Part shown: positions 16,025 through 25,580 of the stretch, piece by piece
Layout of the letters: each line of letters begins with the position of its first letter
Position numbering within the stretch: position 1 is the stretch's first letter
From: a virus
Length of the DNA stretch: 64,000 nt
Direction: 5' to 3' (one strand)
IMG/VR virus record: IMGVR_UViG_3300018059_000011
Span: 20,544 to 84,543 of that record
Position numbers and translations under genes: made by a program
Notes under the pieces: model-generated
Told to the model about the DNA's origin: nothing
Databases searched by the model: none
The model's input: only the letters and a program-made list of their open reading frames with translations

Positions 16025-16999
16025 ATGACTTCGTTTCATAACGTGAGGTTGCCGGAAGAGATCGAGTCTGGTGCCCAAGGCGGACCCGGCTTTAAGACCA
16101 CGGTGCTGACGCTCTCGTCCGGCTTCGAGAAGCGGAATATAGAATGGTCGCGTTCGCGTGGCTCGTGGGACATCAGCTACGGCATTCAGACCAAAGATGA
16201 TGTCGGCAGCGTCATAGATTTCTTCTATGCCCGGCGGGGCAAAGCCTATGGCTTCCGGTTTAAGGACTGGACGGATTTCGAGATCACCAATCAGACCATT
16301 GGCACGGGTGATGGCGTTGCCGTTGTCTATCAGGTCTTCAAGAATTACCAAGATGATGGGGGGTCGTTTCAGCGCAAGATCACGAGGATCGTGGACGGCA
16401 CCCTGAGCGTCTACGTGAATGCGATTTTGAAGTCCGATCCCGGTGACTACACCGTTGACATCGACACCGGCCTCATCACGTTTGGGACCGCGCCCGGAGC
16501 CGTTGCCACGAGTGTGCTCACGTCATCCTCCAATTACTCTGTCGGAGAGACCGTTGTCATCGGCGGCAAGACCTACACTTTTGAGTCTCCTGTAACCAAT
16601 GTTGACGGCCATGTCTTGCGCGGCGGTAGCGAGGCAGCGTCGATGGCGAACCTGCATTATGCTATCAACAAGAGCGGCGGAACCATCGGCACAGACTATG
16701 CTCTTGCGACCACTGCCAATGCGTTTGTCACGGCGACCGACAACGGAGTTCATGCGCTCACGGTCACAGCTATCACCGGGGGTGCCGCAGGCAATGCCAT
16801 CACTACCGCCGAGACCTGTGCCCTTGCGGCATGGGGTCCGAACACCGCGTATCTGACCGGCGGTGCCGACGCCGATGTCACCGTGACTTGTGAGTTTGAT
16901 GTTCCAGTTCGTTTCGACACTGACAAGTTGCCGCTGAAGGCGACCTGGGAAGATGCTATCGAAGTCCCCCAGATTCCAATCGTAGAGATCAAGGAATAA
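16025..16999 (+). CDS. Distal tail protein, DUF2460 / GTA g12-like, with inserted module
   Basis: A 324-aa protein of the DUF2460 (TIGR02217) family; family members are about 200 aa. The N-terminal half shows FHNVRLPEEIESGAQGGPGF, RNIEWSRSRGSWDISYG, FFYARRGKAYGFRFKDWTD and KITRIVDGTLSVYVN. The C-terminal end is VRFDTDKLPLKATWEDAIEVPQIPIVEI. Between them, residues about 162-280 are the shared module (TVVIGGKTYTFES...NLHYAINKSGG...LTGGAD). It caps the tube and starts the baseplate hub in gene-transfer-agent-like tails. GGAGAG precedes ATG 16025. Confidence 0.88.
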   Translation: MTSFHNVRLPEEIESGAQGGPGFKTTVLTLSSGFEKRNIEWSRSRGSWDISYGIQTKDDVGSVIDFFYARRGKAYGFRFKDWTDFEITNQTIGTGDGVAVVYQVFKNYQDDGGSFQRKITRIVDGTLSVYVNAILKSDPGDYTVDIDTGLITFGTAPGAVATSVLTSSSNYSVGETVVIGGKTYTFESPVTNVDGHVLRGGSEAASMANLHYAINKSGGTIGTDYALATTANAFVTATDNGVHALTVTAITGGAAGNAITTAETCALAAWGPNTAYLTGGADADVTVTCEFDVPVRFDTDKLPLKATWEDAIEVPQIPIVEIKE

Positions 17000-17002
17000 C
17001 CA

Positions 17003-18445
17003 GTGAAGACGATCTCAAGCGGATTGGACACGCATCTCACCGAAGAGGTCACGACGTTGGCCCGGTGCTGGAAGATCACGCGCCAAGACGGCGTTCAGTT
17101 CTTCTTCACCACCCATGACGCGAACCTGACTTTCGAGGGAGATGAGTACATCTCCATGAATGGATTCAATACGACGGCGATTACCAGCAGTGCGGCTCTT
17201 GACGTGGACAATCTCAACGTGGCCGGATTCTTCGAGGAGGAGACGATCACTTCCGAGGACTTGGCTGCTGGGTTGTTTGACTACGCCGATGTCCGCCTCT
17301 TTTTGGTTAACTGGTCTGACATCAGCCAGGGTGCCCTTAAGCTCCGGCGCGGTTGGTTCGGTGAAGTTATTCACACCCCGAGTGGGATGTTCAAGGTCGA
17401 ACTTCGCGGCATGACTCAGGCGCTCGCGCAGCATATCGGCGAATTGTATGGCCCCGAATGCCGCGCCGATCTCGGTGACACACGCTGCAAAGTTCCGATT
17501 GATCCTGATCTCATTCAGCGGCTCACCGCTTACGAAGTCGGCGACTACGTGAAGGTCGTCACGGACAGCGGGGCCTTCGGCTACGCGCAGTACGAGAACC
17601 GCGTCTATAAGTGCATTTCCGCAGGCATCACCGCCGATGCCCAGCCGGTTTATGACACCGGGGTGGGCAACACCACGGATGACGGTGGCGCTGCTGGTGG
17701 TGGGACTGTGGCTGTCTACACGGCTCCGGTCTCGAACTATACGCTTGGTCTTTTCATACGCATTGACGATTTCCAATATACCTTTGTGACGACGCTGACC
17801 TCTTCCTCTCCTGGTAATGTCCTCATTGGAACGACGGTCTCTGACTCGCTCGATAATCTTTTCAATGCGATCACCGGAGGCCCCGGAGCCGGAACCACGT
17901 ACAATGTCGATACGCCTGTGAACACGACTGTGACCGCGACTGAAGGCGCCGGCACTATCACCGTTGAACTCGCCGACTTCTCGATCCCCGGCCAGAACGT
18001 ATTGCTCTCGGCTTCCATCCTCAGTGGGACATGGGACGTGGCTTCGCTCTCCACGTCATCGAATGCCTGCGTATTCCAGGCAGTGGAGGCATGGTCTCGA
18101 AATTTCACGGTGACCGGCGTTACCGATCATGACACCTTTGCGATCTCGGTTGACGAGTCTCGTGCGGTCGATGGTTGGTTCGACGGCGGCGTTCTTGTTT
18201 TCGATGAAGGCCCGAACCATGATAAAGGCTTTGAGGTCAAGACCTGGACAAATTCCGGCGGGGCCGTGAACTTGTACCTTCCGGTTGGTTTTGATATAAC
18301 TATAGGTGAGCGTGGTCGCATCTATCCTGGGTGCGACAAGAGTTTGGCGACTTGCCGTGATAAATTCAACAATCTTTTGAACATGCGCGCCGAGCCGTAC
18401 CTGCCAGGAAACGATGCTGCCTTCACATACCCGGATTCGCACTAA
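17003..18445 (+). CDS. Tail hub protein, DUF2163 / GTA g13-like, with inserted module
   Basis: A 480-aa protein (GTG 17003) of the DUF2163/BR0599 family, usually about 300 aa. Family marks are LDTHLTEEVTTLARCWKI, FFFTTHDANLTFEGDEY, DLAAGLFDYADVRLFLVNW and ELYGPECRADLGDTRCKV, then near the end GCDKSLATCRDKFNNLLN and EPYLPG. The paired Cys motifs recall the metal/Fe-S sites reported in hub proteins such as lambda gpL. Residues about 244-350 are the most degenerate copy of the shared module (RIDDFQYTFVTT...NLFNAITGGPGAGTTY). Confidence 0.87.
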   Translation: MKTISSGLDTHLTEEVTTLARCWKITRQDGVQFFFTTHDANLTFEGDEYISMNGFNTTAITSSAALDVDNLNVAGFFEEETITSEDLAAGLFDYADVRLFLVNWSDISQGALKLRRGWFGEVIHTPSGMFKVELRGMTQALAQHIGELYGPECRADLGDTRCKVPIDPDLIQRLTAYEVGDYVKVVTDSGAFGYAQYENRVYKCISAGITADAQPVYDTGVGNTTDDGGAAGGGTVAVYTAPVSNYTLGLFIRIDDFQYTFVTTLTSSSPGNVLIGTTVSDSLDNLFNAITGGPGAGTTYNVDTPVNTTVTATEGAGTITVELADFSIPGQNVLLSASILSGTWDVASLSTSSNACVFQAVEAWSRNFTVTGVTDHDTFAISVDESRAVDGWFDGGVLVFDEGPNHDKGFEVKTWTNSGGAVNLYLPVGFDITIGERGRIYPGCDKSLATCRDKFNNLLNMRAEPYLPGNDAAFTYPDSH

Positions 18446-18879
18446 TGCCAACCTCAGCCTCCTATCTCGCCCGTGCTCGTTCGTATCTCGGGACGCCATT
18501 TCGGCACCAGGGTCGTAAGCCCGGTATGGGGCTGGACTGCGTGGGCGTGCTCGTTTGCGCGGGACGAGCCGAGGGCATAGAGGTTACGGACACGCCGAAC
18601 TATCGCCGCCACGCCGACTGGGCTACATTCACAGCGAAGTTCAATGAGAATGCCGACTGGGTTGGCAATAGCCTCGATGCTCTCGAACCGGGCCGCATAA
18701 TTATTCTTCGCGACGGTAAGTATCAGACGCATTGCGCTGTCATCGGCACCGATCCCGTGGATGGCGCTTTCACGATTGTTCACGCCTATGAGCCCCGTGG
18801 CAAAGTCGTAGAGGAGCGCATCACTGAGGACTGGCGTTCTCGCATTGTCGGTGTCTATAAACTTCGGGGTCTTGACTAA
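18445..18879 (+). CDS. NlpC/P60 cell-wall peptidase, GTA g14-like
   Basis: A 144-aa tail-tip peptidase. The Cys nucleophile is C32 in GLDCVGV, the catalytic His is H96 in THCAVIG, and H113 in IVHAYEP is a candidate third residue; YLGTPFRHQGR precedes the Cys as usual in this family. It lies between hub and host-specificity genes with 1-nt overlaps on both sides, exactly as in gene transfer agents. It probably cuts peptidoglycan stem peptides as the tail penetrates. Confidence 0.92.
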   Translation: MPTSASYLARARSYLGTPFRHQGRKPGMGLDCVGVLVCAGRAEGIEVTDTPNYRRHADWATFTAKFNENADWVGNSLDALEPGRIIILRDGKYQTHCAVIGTDPVDGAFTIVHAYEPRGKVVEERITEDWRSRIVGVYKLRGLD

Positions 18880-21800
18880 TGGGTCAGGTAGGCCAACTCG
18901 TTGTCGGCGTAGTCGGGGGCGTTATCGGCGCATTCTTCGGGGTGCCGCAGCTTGGCTTCATGCTGGGGTCGTTGGCTGGCAGCTTTCTGTTCCCAACAAA
19001 AGGACCAAATCAGGAAGGCCCGCGTCTTGACAACCTCTCGGTCACGTCATCGACCTACGGCCAGCCGATCTTCATTATCTACGGCACCGTTCGTGTTGGG
19101 GGCAATATCATTTGGTCGAAGCCGATCCGTGAACAAAAGACGGTGACCAAGCAGAGCGGCGGCAAGGGCGGCGCTGGAAGCAGCGGCAAGACCACGACCT
19201 ATGCTTATTACTGGACGGGAGCCGTCGCTCTCGGCGAAGGCCCGATTGTCGATGTCGTGAAGATTTGGACCGATACCAAGATCGCGTATGACCGTACTGG
19301 AACTTCGAGCACTGTCCGCAAGCCAGATTTTCGTTTCCGTGTCTACTACGGTGACGAGTTGCAGATGCCGGATGCGGCTATCGCCGCTGACAAGGGCGAC
19401 GCCAATGTCACTGCTCATCGAGGTATGGCCTACATCGTGTTCGATGACATTCCGCTGAAGGACTATGGCAACCGTGTTCCTAGTTTTACGTTCGAGGTCG
19501 TCGCCAATACCGGCGGTGCCACAGCCACGGGCGTTCACGGGATCATCGACTTGACGAGCGGGCCGGTCGCGGCTCCGCGCACTGGCATCCTTGTTCCTAA
19601 CTGGGTGCATCGTCGGCTCTACAAATTCCGTGACGGCGACTCCGGGGGCATCCATGTCTATAATATGGAGACGCGAAAAGAGATTCGGCAAGCTGCGGTA
19701 TTCGACGTAGTGGAACCCGATGATTCTTTTAGTCTTGGTTTTGGAGGCGAAGTCGCAGTAGACGATGATGGTTTCATTTACGCCCAGCTTACTAGCGGCG
19801 GCGCCAACAGCCGAGCGGTTGTCAAGATCGACGGCTTCTCTCTGAAAGAAGTCGCCCGAATCGGTAGCTCCTCGTCCAATTTGGACCCGCTCAAGAACAT
19901 CATTACCGGGGATAATTTTTGCGTCGTCAATGCCTATTCCGCCACTGGCCTGAATCGCTATCTTGTGAATTGCGATTACCGAGGGGATGTGCAGTTCATT
20001 CACTGCGGCGGCAGCGGCATGACCCTCTCATGTGTTACGTCTGTGGATGAGTTCAAAGCCTATGGCGTTCCGGGTGAGACCCGAGATGGGCGGGCCGTGT
20101 GCTATCTTGTCGGTCGCGCGCAGTTTGGCCCGCAATCGACGGAGCCTTTTGGCATCTATCGGATAACGGTGCCGGGCACCGCATATTTGTCGGCGATCAC
20201 CGACCAGCCTAATCCGGTTTTCACACGTACCAAACTCGGGACTATCTCGCCCACCCAAGTCGTCTCGTGGTGGTCCTATTTCAACAGCTTCGGTGGCTCG
20301 TTCTACGACACCCATGAGGGCCGTCTCTATCTTTTGGTGGAGGGTGGCCGCTTCTTCACGACCAAGACGAAGTATCTCGTCCGATACAATCCCGAGACGG
20401 CCTCGGTTGAATGGGCGAAGCCCCTCACCGTCAGCTTTTCCTTTACCGCTTACAATGGATTCTATCGTGTAAACTCCGGTTTTGTTTCGTTCGTGGGCGA
20501 CACAAATTTCGGGACTCACACGAGTCCTGTGCAGACCTTCAATCTTTCGACCGGGGATAGCGCCGAGACCGACCAGTGGGACTTCGAGGGCACGGTCGGT
20601 GGCGCCCAGACCTATGATTCTCAAACTGGGGCGATCATTGCTGTTGGTACTACCCTGGCGGATACCGGAGAGACGAATTGCATTATCTACACCGGCAGGG
20701 CCTCATCCGCTGGGGCCAACCTTGGTGACATCGTTACGAATCTGTGTGGTCGCGTTGGCCTGGAATCATCTGACATCGACGTGGCCGAACTCACCGATGA
20801 CGTGGATGGATATGTCATCAACAATCAATCTACGGTGCGCTCGGCTATCGAGCCTTTGGCGCTGACCTTCAATTTCGATGGAGTGGAATCGGATGACACT
20901 TTGAAGTTCCTGAAGCGTGGCCGTGCGTCGTCGCTGACATTGACCCAGCCTGATCTCAAATTCCTTAGCGATCAGGAAGGCGAGTTTCTTCGCGAGACGC
21001 GGATGCAGGAAGTGGAGTTGCCCGAGCGTGTGTCTCTGGTCTACCTGGACCCAGGCAAGGACTACCAGCAGAACACTCAGACTACTAAACGAATCAGCAA
21101 GCCGACGCCTAGCATGTTCTCGGCCAATCAAATCTCGAACACGATTCCAGTCGTGATGTCGGCGTCATTTGCCAAGCAACTTTCCGAGACGCTCCTGTAC
21201 ACGTCTTGGATCGAACGCATTCGCCAGGAGATCGCGATTAGCTGGGAGTACGCGAAGCTCGATCCTGTCGATGCCGTGACGATCAATCTCGACAATGGAA
21301 CGGTATATGAAGTCCGGCTTACCTCGGTTGACATTGGCGCCGATCTGACGATGGAACTGAAGTCGGTGAACGAGAAGGCGACCTCTTATTCCTCGCATGT
21401 TCCGGCTGACGGCGGCGATGGATTCCCGCAGCAGGTTCTTCCTGGCCTGAGCACGACCAAGACTTTCATCATGGACTGCACGTTGCTTCGCGATAGCGAC
21501 GATACCGGCGGTACTGTGTCGCGGATGTACGCCGCTGGTGGCGGCTTTGGTCAGCCCAATTGGCCCGGTGAGCAAATCGAGCACAGCGCCGATGGCAGCT
21601 TCTACAATGTGGTCGCCCAGATTCCGAATGAGTCTGCATGGGGATCGGTGGGGGATGCCCTTCCCGGCGTCACTAATCCTTTTGCCACGGACGAAGATAA
21701 CACCATCACCGTGTTCATGAACTCTGGTGAGGATCAGCTTGAGAGCATCACCGATCTGGAGATGGTGAATGGGGCCAATCCTGCGATCTTGTGGGATGAG

Positions 21801-22421
21801 GCTACTGGCAATCTCGAAGTTATCCAATACCGCGATGTCACGCAAAATGATGACGGCAGCTACACGTTGTCTGGTCTCTTGCGTGGCCGCCGTGGTACTG
21901 ACACTTTCGTGGGTTCTCATGTTGCTGGCGAAACCCTGCTTCTTATCAGCGCCGACACTACGGAATCTTTTCTCCTCGGACTCGGTGAACTGAACGTATC
22001 TCGGTACTATAAAGGCGTTCCGTATGGAACGGTCTTCGAGGATGCCCCGTTGAAGATCATCACCAGCACTGGTCGTGATTTGAAGCCCTACGCCCCGGTT
22101 AATGTGGCTGCGGCCATTGACGGCAGTGACATCGACTTGACCTGGGACCGCCGGACTCGCATCGGTGGGGCCTTGCAAGACGGCATCGGAACCGTGGTTT
22201 TGGGCGAGACTACGGAAGCCTACGAGGTTGACATCTGGAACGGCGCCGGGGATACTGTATTGAGGACTTTGACCTCGACTACGACCACGGTTACCTACCT
22301 GGACGCGGACATTACCACGGATTTCGGCTCGATCCCGGCTACGTTGACGGTTACGGTTTACCAGATGAGCGCAGCGGTCGGAAGGGGCTTTGGCAAGAAG
22401 GTGACGGTCGATGTCGTGTAA
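18879..22421 (+). CDS. Tail-tip host-specificity protein (GTA g15 / J-like) with inserted propeller-like domain
   Basis: A 1180-aa protein. The N-terminus has the family's glycine-rich hydrophobic segment (GVVGGVIGAFFGVPQLGFMLGSLAGS) and LDNLSVTSSTYGQPI, IYGTVRVGGNIIW, YYWTGAVALGEGP. The middle resumes at about 609 with IVTNLCGRVGLESSDIDV, and later SWEYAKLDPVDAVTINL, ALLWD-like ILWDEATGNLEVI and LSGLLRGRRGTDTFVGSHVAGE, all typical of the GTA tip protein. Residues about 218-608 are an extra domain of repeating β-hairpins (VPNWVHRRLYKF, IHVYNMETRKEI, GFIYAQLTSGG, YLVRYNPETASVEW) that looks like a β-propeller. The domain probably binds or reaches the host surface. Confidence 0.88.
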   Translation: MGQVGQLVVGVVGGVIGAFFGVPQLGFMLGSLAGSFLFPTKGPNQEGPRLDNLSVTSSTYGQPIFIIYGTVRVGGNIIWSKPIREQKTVTKQSGGKGGAGSSGKTTTYAYYWTGAVALGEGPIVDVVKIWTDTKIAYDRTGTSSTVRKPDFRFRVYYGDELQMPDAAIAADKGDANVTAHRGMAYIVFDDIPLKDYGNRVPSFTFEVVANTGGATATGVHGIIDLTSGPVAAPRTGILVPNWVHRRLYKFRDGDSGGIHVYNMETRKEIRQAAVFDVVEPDDSFSLGFGGEVAVDDDGFIYAQLTSGGANSRAVVKIDGFSLKEVARIGSSSSNLDPLKNIITGDNFCVVNAYSATGLNRYLVNCDYRGDVQFIHCGGSGMTLSCVTSVDEFKAYGVPGETRDGRAVCYLVGRAQFGPQSTEPFGIYRITVPGTAYLSAITDQPNPVFTRTKLGTISPTQVVSWWSYFNSFGGSFYDTHEGRLYLLVEGGRFFTTKTKYLVRYNPETASVEWAKPLTVSFSFTAYNGFYRVNSGFVSFVGDTNFGTHTSPVQTFNLSTGDSAETDQWDFEGTVGGAQTYDSQTGAIIAVGTTLADTGETNCIIYTGRASSAGANLGDIVTNLCGRVGLESSDIDVAELTDDVDGYVINNQSTVRSAIEPLALTFNFDGVESDDTLKFLKRGRASSLTLTQPDLKFLSDQEGEFLRETRMQEVELPERVSLVYLDPGKDYQQNTQTTKRISKPTPSMFSANQISNTIPVVMSASFAKQLSETLLYTSWIERIRQEIAISWEYAKLDPVDAVTINLDNGTVYEVRLTSVDIGADLTMELKSVNEKATSYSSHVPADGGDGFPQQVLPGLSTTKTFIMDCTLLRDSDDTGGTVSRMYAAGGGFGQPNWPGEQIEHSADGSFYNVVAQIPNESAWGSVGDALPGVTNPFATDEDNTITVFMNSGEDQLESITDLEMVNGANPAILWDEATGNLEVIQYRDVTQNDDGSYTLSGLLRGRRGTDTFVGSHVAGETLLLISADTTESFLLGLGELNVSRYYKGVPYGTVFEDAPLKIITSTGRDLKPYAPVNVAAAIDGSDIDLTWDRRTRIGGALQDGIGTVVLGETTEAYEVDIWNGAGDTVLRTLTSTTTTVTYLDADITTDFGSIPATLTVTVYQMSAAVGRGFGKKVTVDVV

Positions 22422-22938
22422 TTCTCAGCCAGCTTTGGATCATGACCGCGAGAGGTCTCGCGATTACCAGTCTGTGCTTCGTAGCACACCAGAGGGCCGA
22501 GCTAAATCCAATCAGGCCGCGAAGGATTCATACCACCGTTGCAAGAATGGACTCGGCAAAAGGTATCGTGCTCGTATTGCGACAATGGCTCCTAAGAGCC
22601 CACGAACTTTGCAGAAGGTTTGCGTGGAGTCCGCGCGTTTTCGCGCGGAAGAGAAAGATATTCCTTTCGAGATCACTGTGGCGGATTTGTTTTGGCCCGT
22701 GGTATGCCCGGTGACAAATCTTGTACTCGATTATGAATTGAATGCTTCGGTCGGCTCAGGTAGGGGGGCGCACCGTCCTCGTTCAAACGCCCCATCTTTG
22801 GATCGCATCATCCCATCTAAGGGCTATGTGGTCGGCAATGTCAGAGTTATTTCTTGGAAGGCGAACCTCTTGAAGAACGATTGCACGGACCCGGCGGTGT
22901 TTGAACGCATGGCCCGGTATATCCGGGGAGAAATCTAA
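22411..22938 (+). CDS. HNH homing endonuclease (DRI-x-x-x-x-GY type)
   Basis: A 175-aa protein starting inside the last codons of the tip gene and ending at the start of the fibre gene. A basic N-terminal region is followed by CPVTNLVLDYE and the HNH-like core SLDRIIPSKGYVVGNVRVIS with NLLKND. This LDRI...GY...GNV pattern marks phage HNH endonucleases in which Asn/Arg replaces some core His. Codon use is AT-richer than the flanking genes. No duplicated gene end was found beside it. Confidence 0.82.
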   Translation: MSCNSQPALDHDRERSRDYQSVLRSTPEGRAKSNQAAKDSYHRCKNGLGKRYRARIATMAPKSPRTLQKVCVESARFRAEEKDIPFEITVADLFWPVVCPVTNLVLDYELNASVGSGRGAHRPRSNAPSLDRIIPSKGYVVGNVRVISWKANLLKNDCTDPAVFERMARYIRGEI

Positions 22939-24824
22939 TGGCTAACGATCTTGCGCTCCCCCAAGTCGCGGCCAATCAGAATCAAAAGGAAGTCACCATA
23001 AACAGCGCCACCGAACAACTTGGTGGCGCGGTGTCCGATGAACTCGCCGTCGATTTGACCTCTGGCAACGTCACGCTGTCATCCACCAACTATCGCAAGT
23101 ACGTCGCCTTCGTGTGCTCGGGAAACTCGGTTGCTCGCAATCTCACGTTTCCAACCGTCAAGCGTGGGCTTGTCATCGTCGTTAATAATGGTTCGGCGAC
23201 GATGCACGTCGTCAAGGGCTCGACCTCGCTGCCGGTCATCGCCGGGGCTTCGTCCATGTTCCAGACGGACGGCACTACGGATGGCCTCGTCGAGTTGCAA
23301 GCTGCCGGTAACGGCAGCGGCGCCTCCGTTGCGTGGCGCGGCGCGTGGTCCGGCGCGACCACCTATGAGCCCAACGATCTCACGCAGGATGGCGGCTCCA
23401 CGTACATCTGCATTCTCGAACATACGAACCAAGAGCCTCCCAACGGCACGTATTGGGAACTTTTCGCCTCGAAGGGCGACACCGGCCCGACTGGGGCCAC
23501 GGGTCCGACCGGGGCTACGGGTGCGACTGGGGCGACCGGCGCGTTCGGCGGCGCCGTCGCCATCGAGTATGAGTTTTCGACCACGACTGCGGATGCCGAT
23601 CCCGGCAACGGCTTCCTGCGTCTGGATAATGCCACGCAGTTGAGCGCGACTACGATTCGCGCCGACTTGCTCGATTTCAACGGTGCGACCGTCACCAACA
23701 TTTTGGATGTGTTTGACGATAGCACCAGCGCCGTCAACGGCTTCATTCGCCTCGTCAAGAAGTCGGACCCCACGAAGTTTATTCTCTTCTCGGTCGGCAC
23801 CGTAGCGACCCCCGCTGGCTACCGCAATATCTCTGTCAATGAGGTCGCGGCGTCTGGCGCCGATCCTTTCGCTGATACCGACATCATCGTCTTGGAGTTC
23901 ACGGCCAACGGCGACAAGGGCGACACCGGAGCGACCGGCGCCACGGGTTCGTCTGGCGGCCTCGGCACTACGGGCTTGCCCGGAGGTTCCGTTACCATCG
24001 AATATACATTCTCGACCACTACCTCTGATGCCGATCCCGGCGCTGGAAATTTGCGACTCAACAATTCGACGCAGGCATCAGCCACCAAGATTTTCGCCGA
24101 TCTGCTCAATGACAACGGCGACGACTATACTGATCTGCTCGACACCCTCGATGCCAGCACCAATACGGTGAAGGGCGAAATCAAGCTTGTTAACAAGGCT
24201 GACTTCCGAAAGTTTATCATCTTCAACATGACGGCGCGGACAACCGCGACCGGCTATCGTAAGTTGGACATCACCGAGATTGCGACTTCGGGCGTCGATC
24301 CCCTTGTCAACGACGACACTATCTATCTCGTGTTCACGCGCGCTGGCGACAAAGGCGCGACGGGGGCCACGGGCGCGACCGGCGCGACCGGCGCGGGTGT
24401 CCCGACCGCCGGGTCCGCGCATCAAGTTCTGCGGAAGATCGACGGCACAGACTACAATACTGAATGGGCCGATCAGATTTACGACTTCGGCTTCTTCGCT
24501 GGCGGAAAGCCGGACACCGCTGAAATCGTTTTCAGGTACGTCGCTACTCGTGCTTTTCGGTTGCCATCGGCTCTTACGGGGTCGCAGTTCAATATCGGAA
24601 CGAATCCGGCTGCGACCATGACGTGGACGATTAAGAAGAATGGATCGTCCGCATCTGGTTCCGGCGGCACCGTCGCATTCTCCACAAGCGGCACCCCAAC
24701 GGTTACGTTTGCGGCAGACTCCGATTTTGCAGCCGGGGACATCCTCGAAGTGGACGCGCCGGGGTCACAAGATTCGACCGGCGCCGACATCTTCTTTGGC
24801 TTCCTCGCCAACTTGGTCCAGTAA
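22938..24824 (+). CDS. Collagen-like tail fibre / receptor-binding protein 1
   Basis: A 628-aa protein. The N-terminal 120 residues form a β-rich base (LALPQVAANQNQKEVTI, KRGLVIVVNNGSATMHVV). Residues about 132-180 match a small aromatic carbohydrate-binding repeat (WRGAWSGATTYEPNDLTQ, ICILEHTNQEPPNGTYWEL). Then G-x-y collagen-like triplets ([16 protein letters not shown]) precede two copies of an approximately 115-residue module (IEYEFSTTTADADPGNG and [17 protein letters not shown]), each followed by more triplets. A C-terminal β-domain ends the protein. The triplet stretches would form trimeric stalks. Confidence 0.8.
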   Translation: MANDLALPQVAANQNQKEVTINSATEQLGGAVSDELAVDLTSGNVTLSSTNYRKYVAFVCSGNSVARNLTFPTVKRGLVIVVNNGSATMHVVKGSTSLPVIAGASSMFQTDGTTDGLVELQAAGNGSGASVAWRGAWSGATTYEPNDLTQDGGSTYICILEHTNQEPPNGTYWELFASKGDTGPTGATGPTGATGATGATGAFGGAVAIEYEFSTTTADADPGNGFLRLDNATQLSATTIRADLLDFNGATVTNILDVFDDSTSAVNGFIRLVKKSDPTKFILFSVGTVATPAGYRNISVNEVAASGADPFADTDIIVLEFTANGDKGDTGATGATGSSGGLGTTGLPGGSVTIEYTFSTTTSDADPGAGNLRLNNSTQASATKIFADLLNDNGDDYTDLLDTLDASTNTVKGEIKLVNKADFRKFIIFNMTARTTATGYRKLDITEIATSGVDPLVNDDTIYLVFTRAGDKGATGATGATGATGAGVPTAGSAHQVLRKIDGTDYNTEWADQIYDFGFFAGGKPDTAEIVFRYVATRAFRLPSALTGSQFNIGTNPAATMTWTIKKNGSSASGSGGTVAFSTSGTPTVTFAADSDFAAGDILEVDAPGSQDSTGADIFFGFLANLVQ

Positions 24825-24836
24825 AGGGGTAGCGTT

Positions 24837-25574
24837 ATGGTACAGAAGTTCACGGTCAAATGTGGTGAAGCCTGGATGTTGGCCCAGGCCCACGGCAAGA
24901 CCGATCCATTCGATAATCTCATTGAAGATGCCGTCTTCGATGTCAGCGATGAGTTCCTGTTCGAGAACACCGACGAGAACGTCGCCGAGATCATCAAGCG
25001 CAATCCCGATTGGTGGGGCTCTCCGTCGAAGCTGAGGCGTAGTGCCGAGCGCTATCTCGCGTGCATGAAGTTCAATCTCTACCTGAAGGCCGACATCCTC
25101 GACGGCGATCCCAAAAAGCTGAAGACCTTCGAGTCGTTGAAGGACGCGACGCTCGACAAGATGAATGAGACTACGCACATTCCGAATACCTGCCACGGCA
25201 ACGGCCCGGCAGACGGCCACGCTTGCGTGCGGACCTATGTTTGGCATCGTGACAGCGATGCCGATGCCCGCGTGCATCATGACCACCGGATTCACCACAA
25301 ATGTAAGAACCATCGCCATCTCGATGACGAGCGGTGCCACGCGCAGATTCAGCACGAAGGTCGTCACATGAGCAATGTGCTGATCGCCGCCGAACAGATG
25401 TTCGGGACTCCGGTTGGTGAGTTCCATTTTAAGTTCAACGCGAATCGTGAACTTGAGGTCAGCCATTCGCGTTTGACGGCGGCGGGGATGGATAAGCTCC
25501 AGAAGCATGTGCGGGCCACCTATCCGAATACGCCGACGCATGTGAAGCCGCACCCCATCCACAAAGAGGAGTAA
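24837..25574 (+). CDS. His/Cys-rich protein of unknown function in the fibre cluster
   Basis: A 245-aa protein, ATG 24837 with AAAGGGG upstream. The N-terminal 130 residues are helical and acidic (FDNLIEDAVFDVSDEFLFENTDENV, WWGSPSKLRRSAERYLACMKF). A middle segment of about 50 residues is extremely rich in His with three Cys (HVHHDHRIHHKCKNHRH-like, ending HLDDERCHAQIQHEGRH). That could bind metal ions. No homologous family recognised. Its place between fibre genes suggests fibre assembly, maturation or a metal-stabilised tip. Confidence 0.65.
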   Translation: MVQKFTVKCGEAWMLAQAHGKTDPFDNLIEDAVFDVSDEFLFENTDENVAEIIKRNPDWWGSPSKLRRSAERYLACMKFNLYLKADILDGDPKKLKTFESLKDATLDKMNETTHIPNTCHGNGPADGHACVRTYVWHRDSDADARVHHDHRIHHKCKNHRHLDDERCHAQIQHEGRHMSNVLIAAEQMFGTPVGEFHFKFNANRELEVSHSRLTAAGMDKLQKHVRATYPNTPTHVKPHPIHKEE

Positions 25575-25580
25575 TATCCT

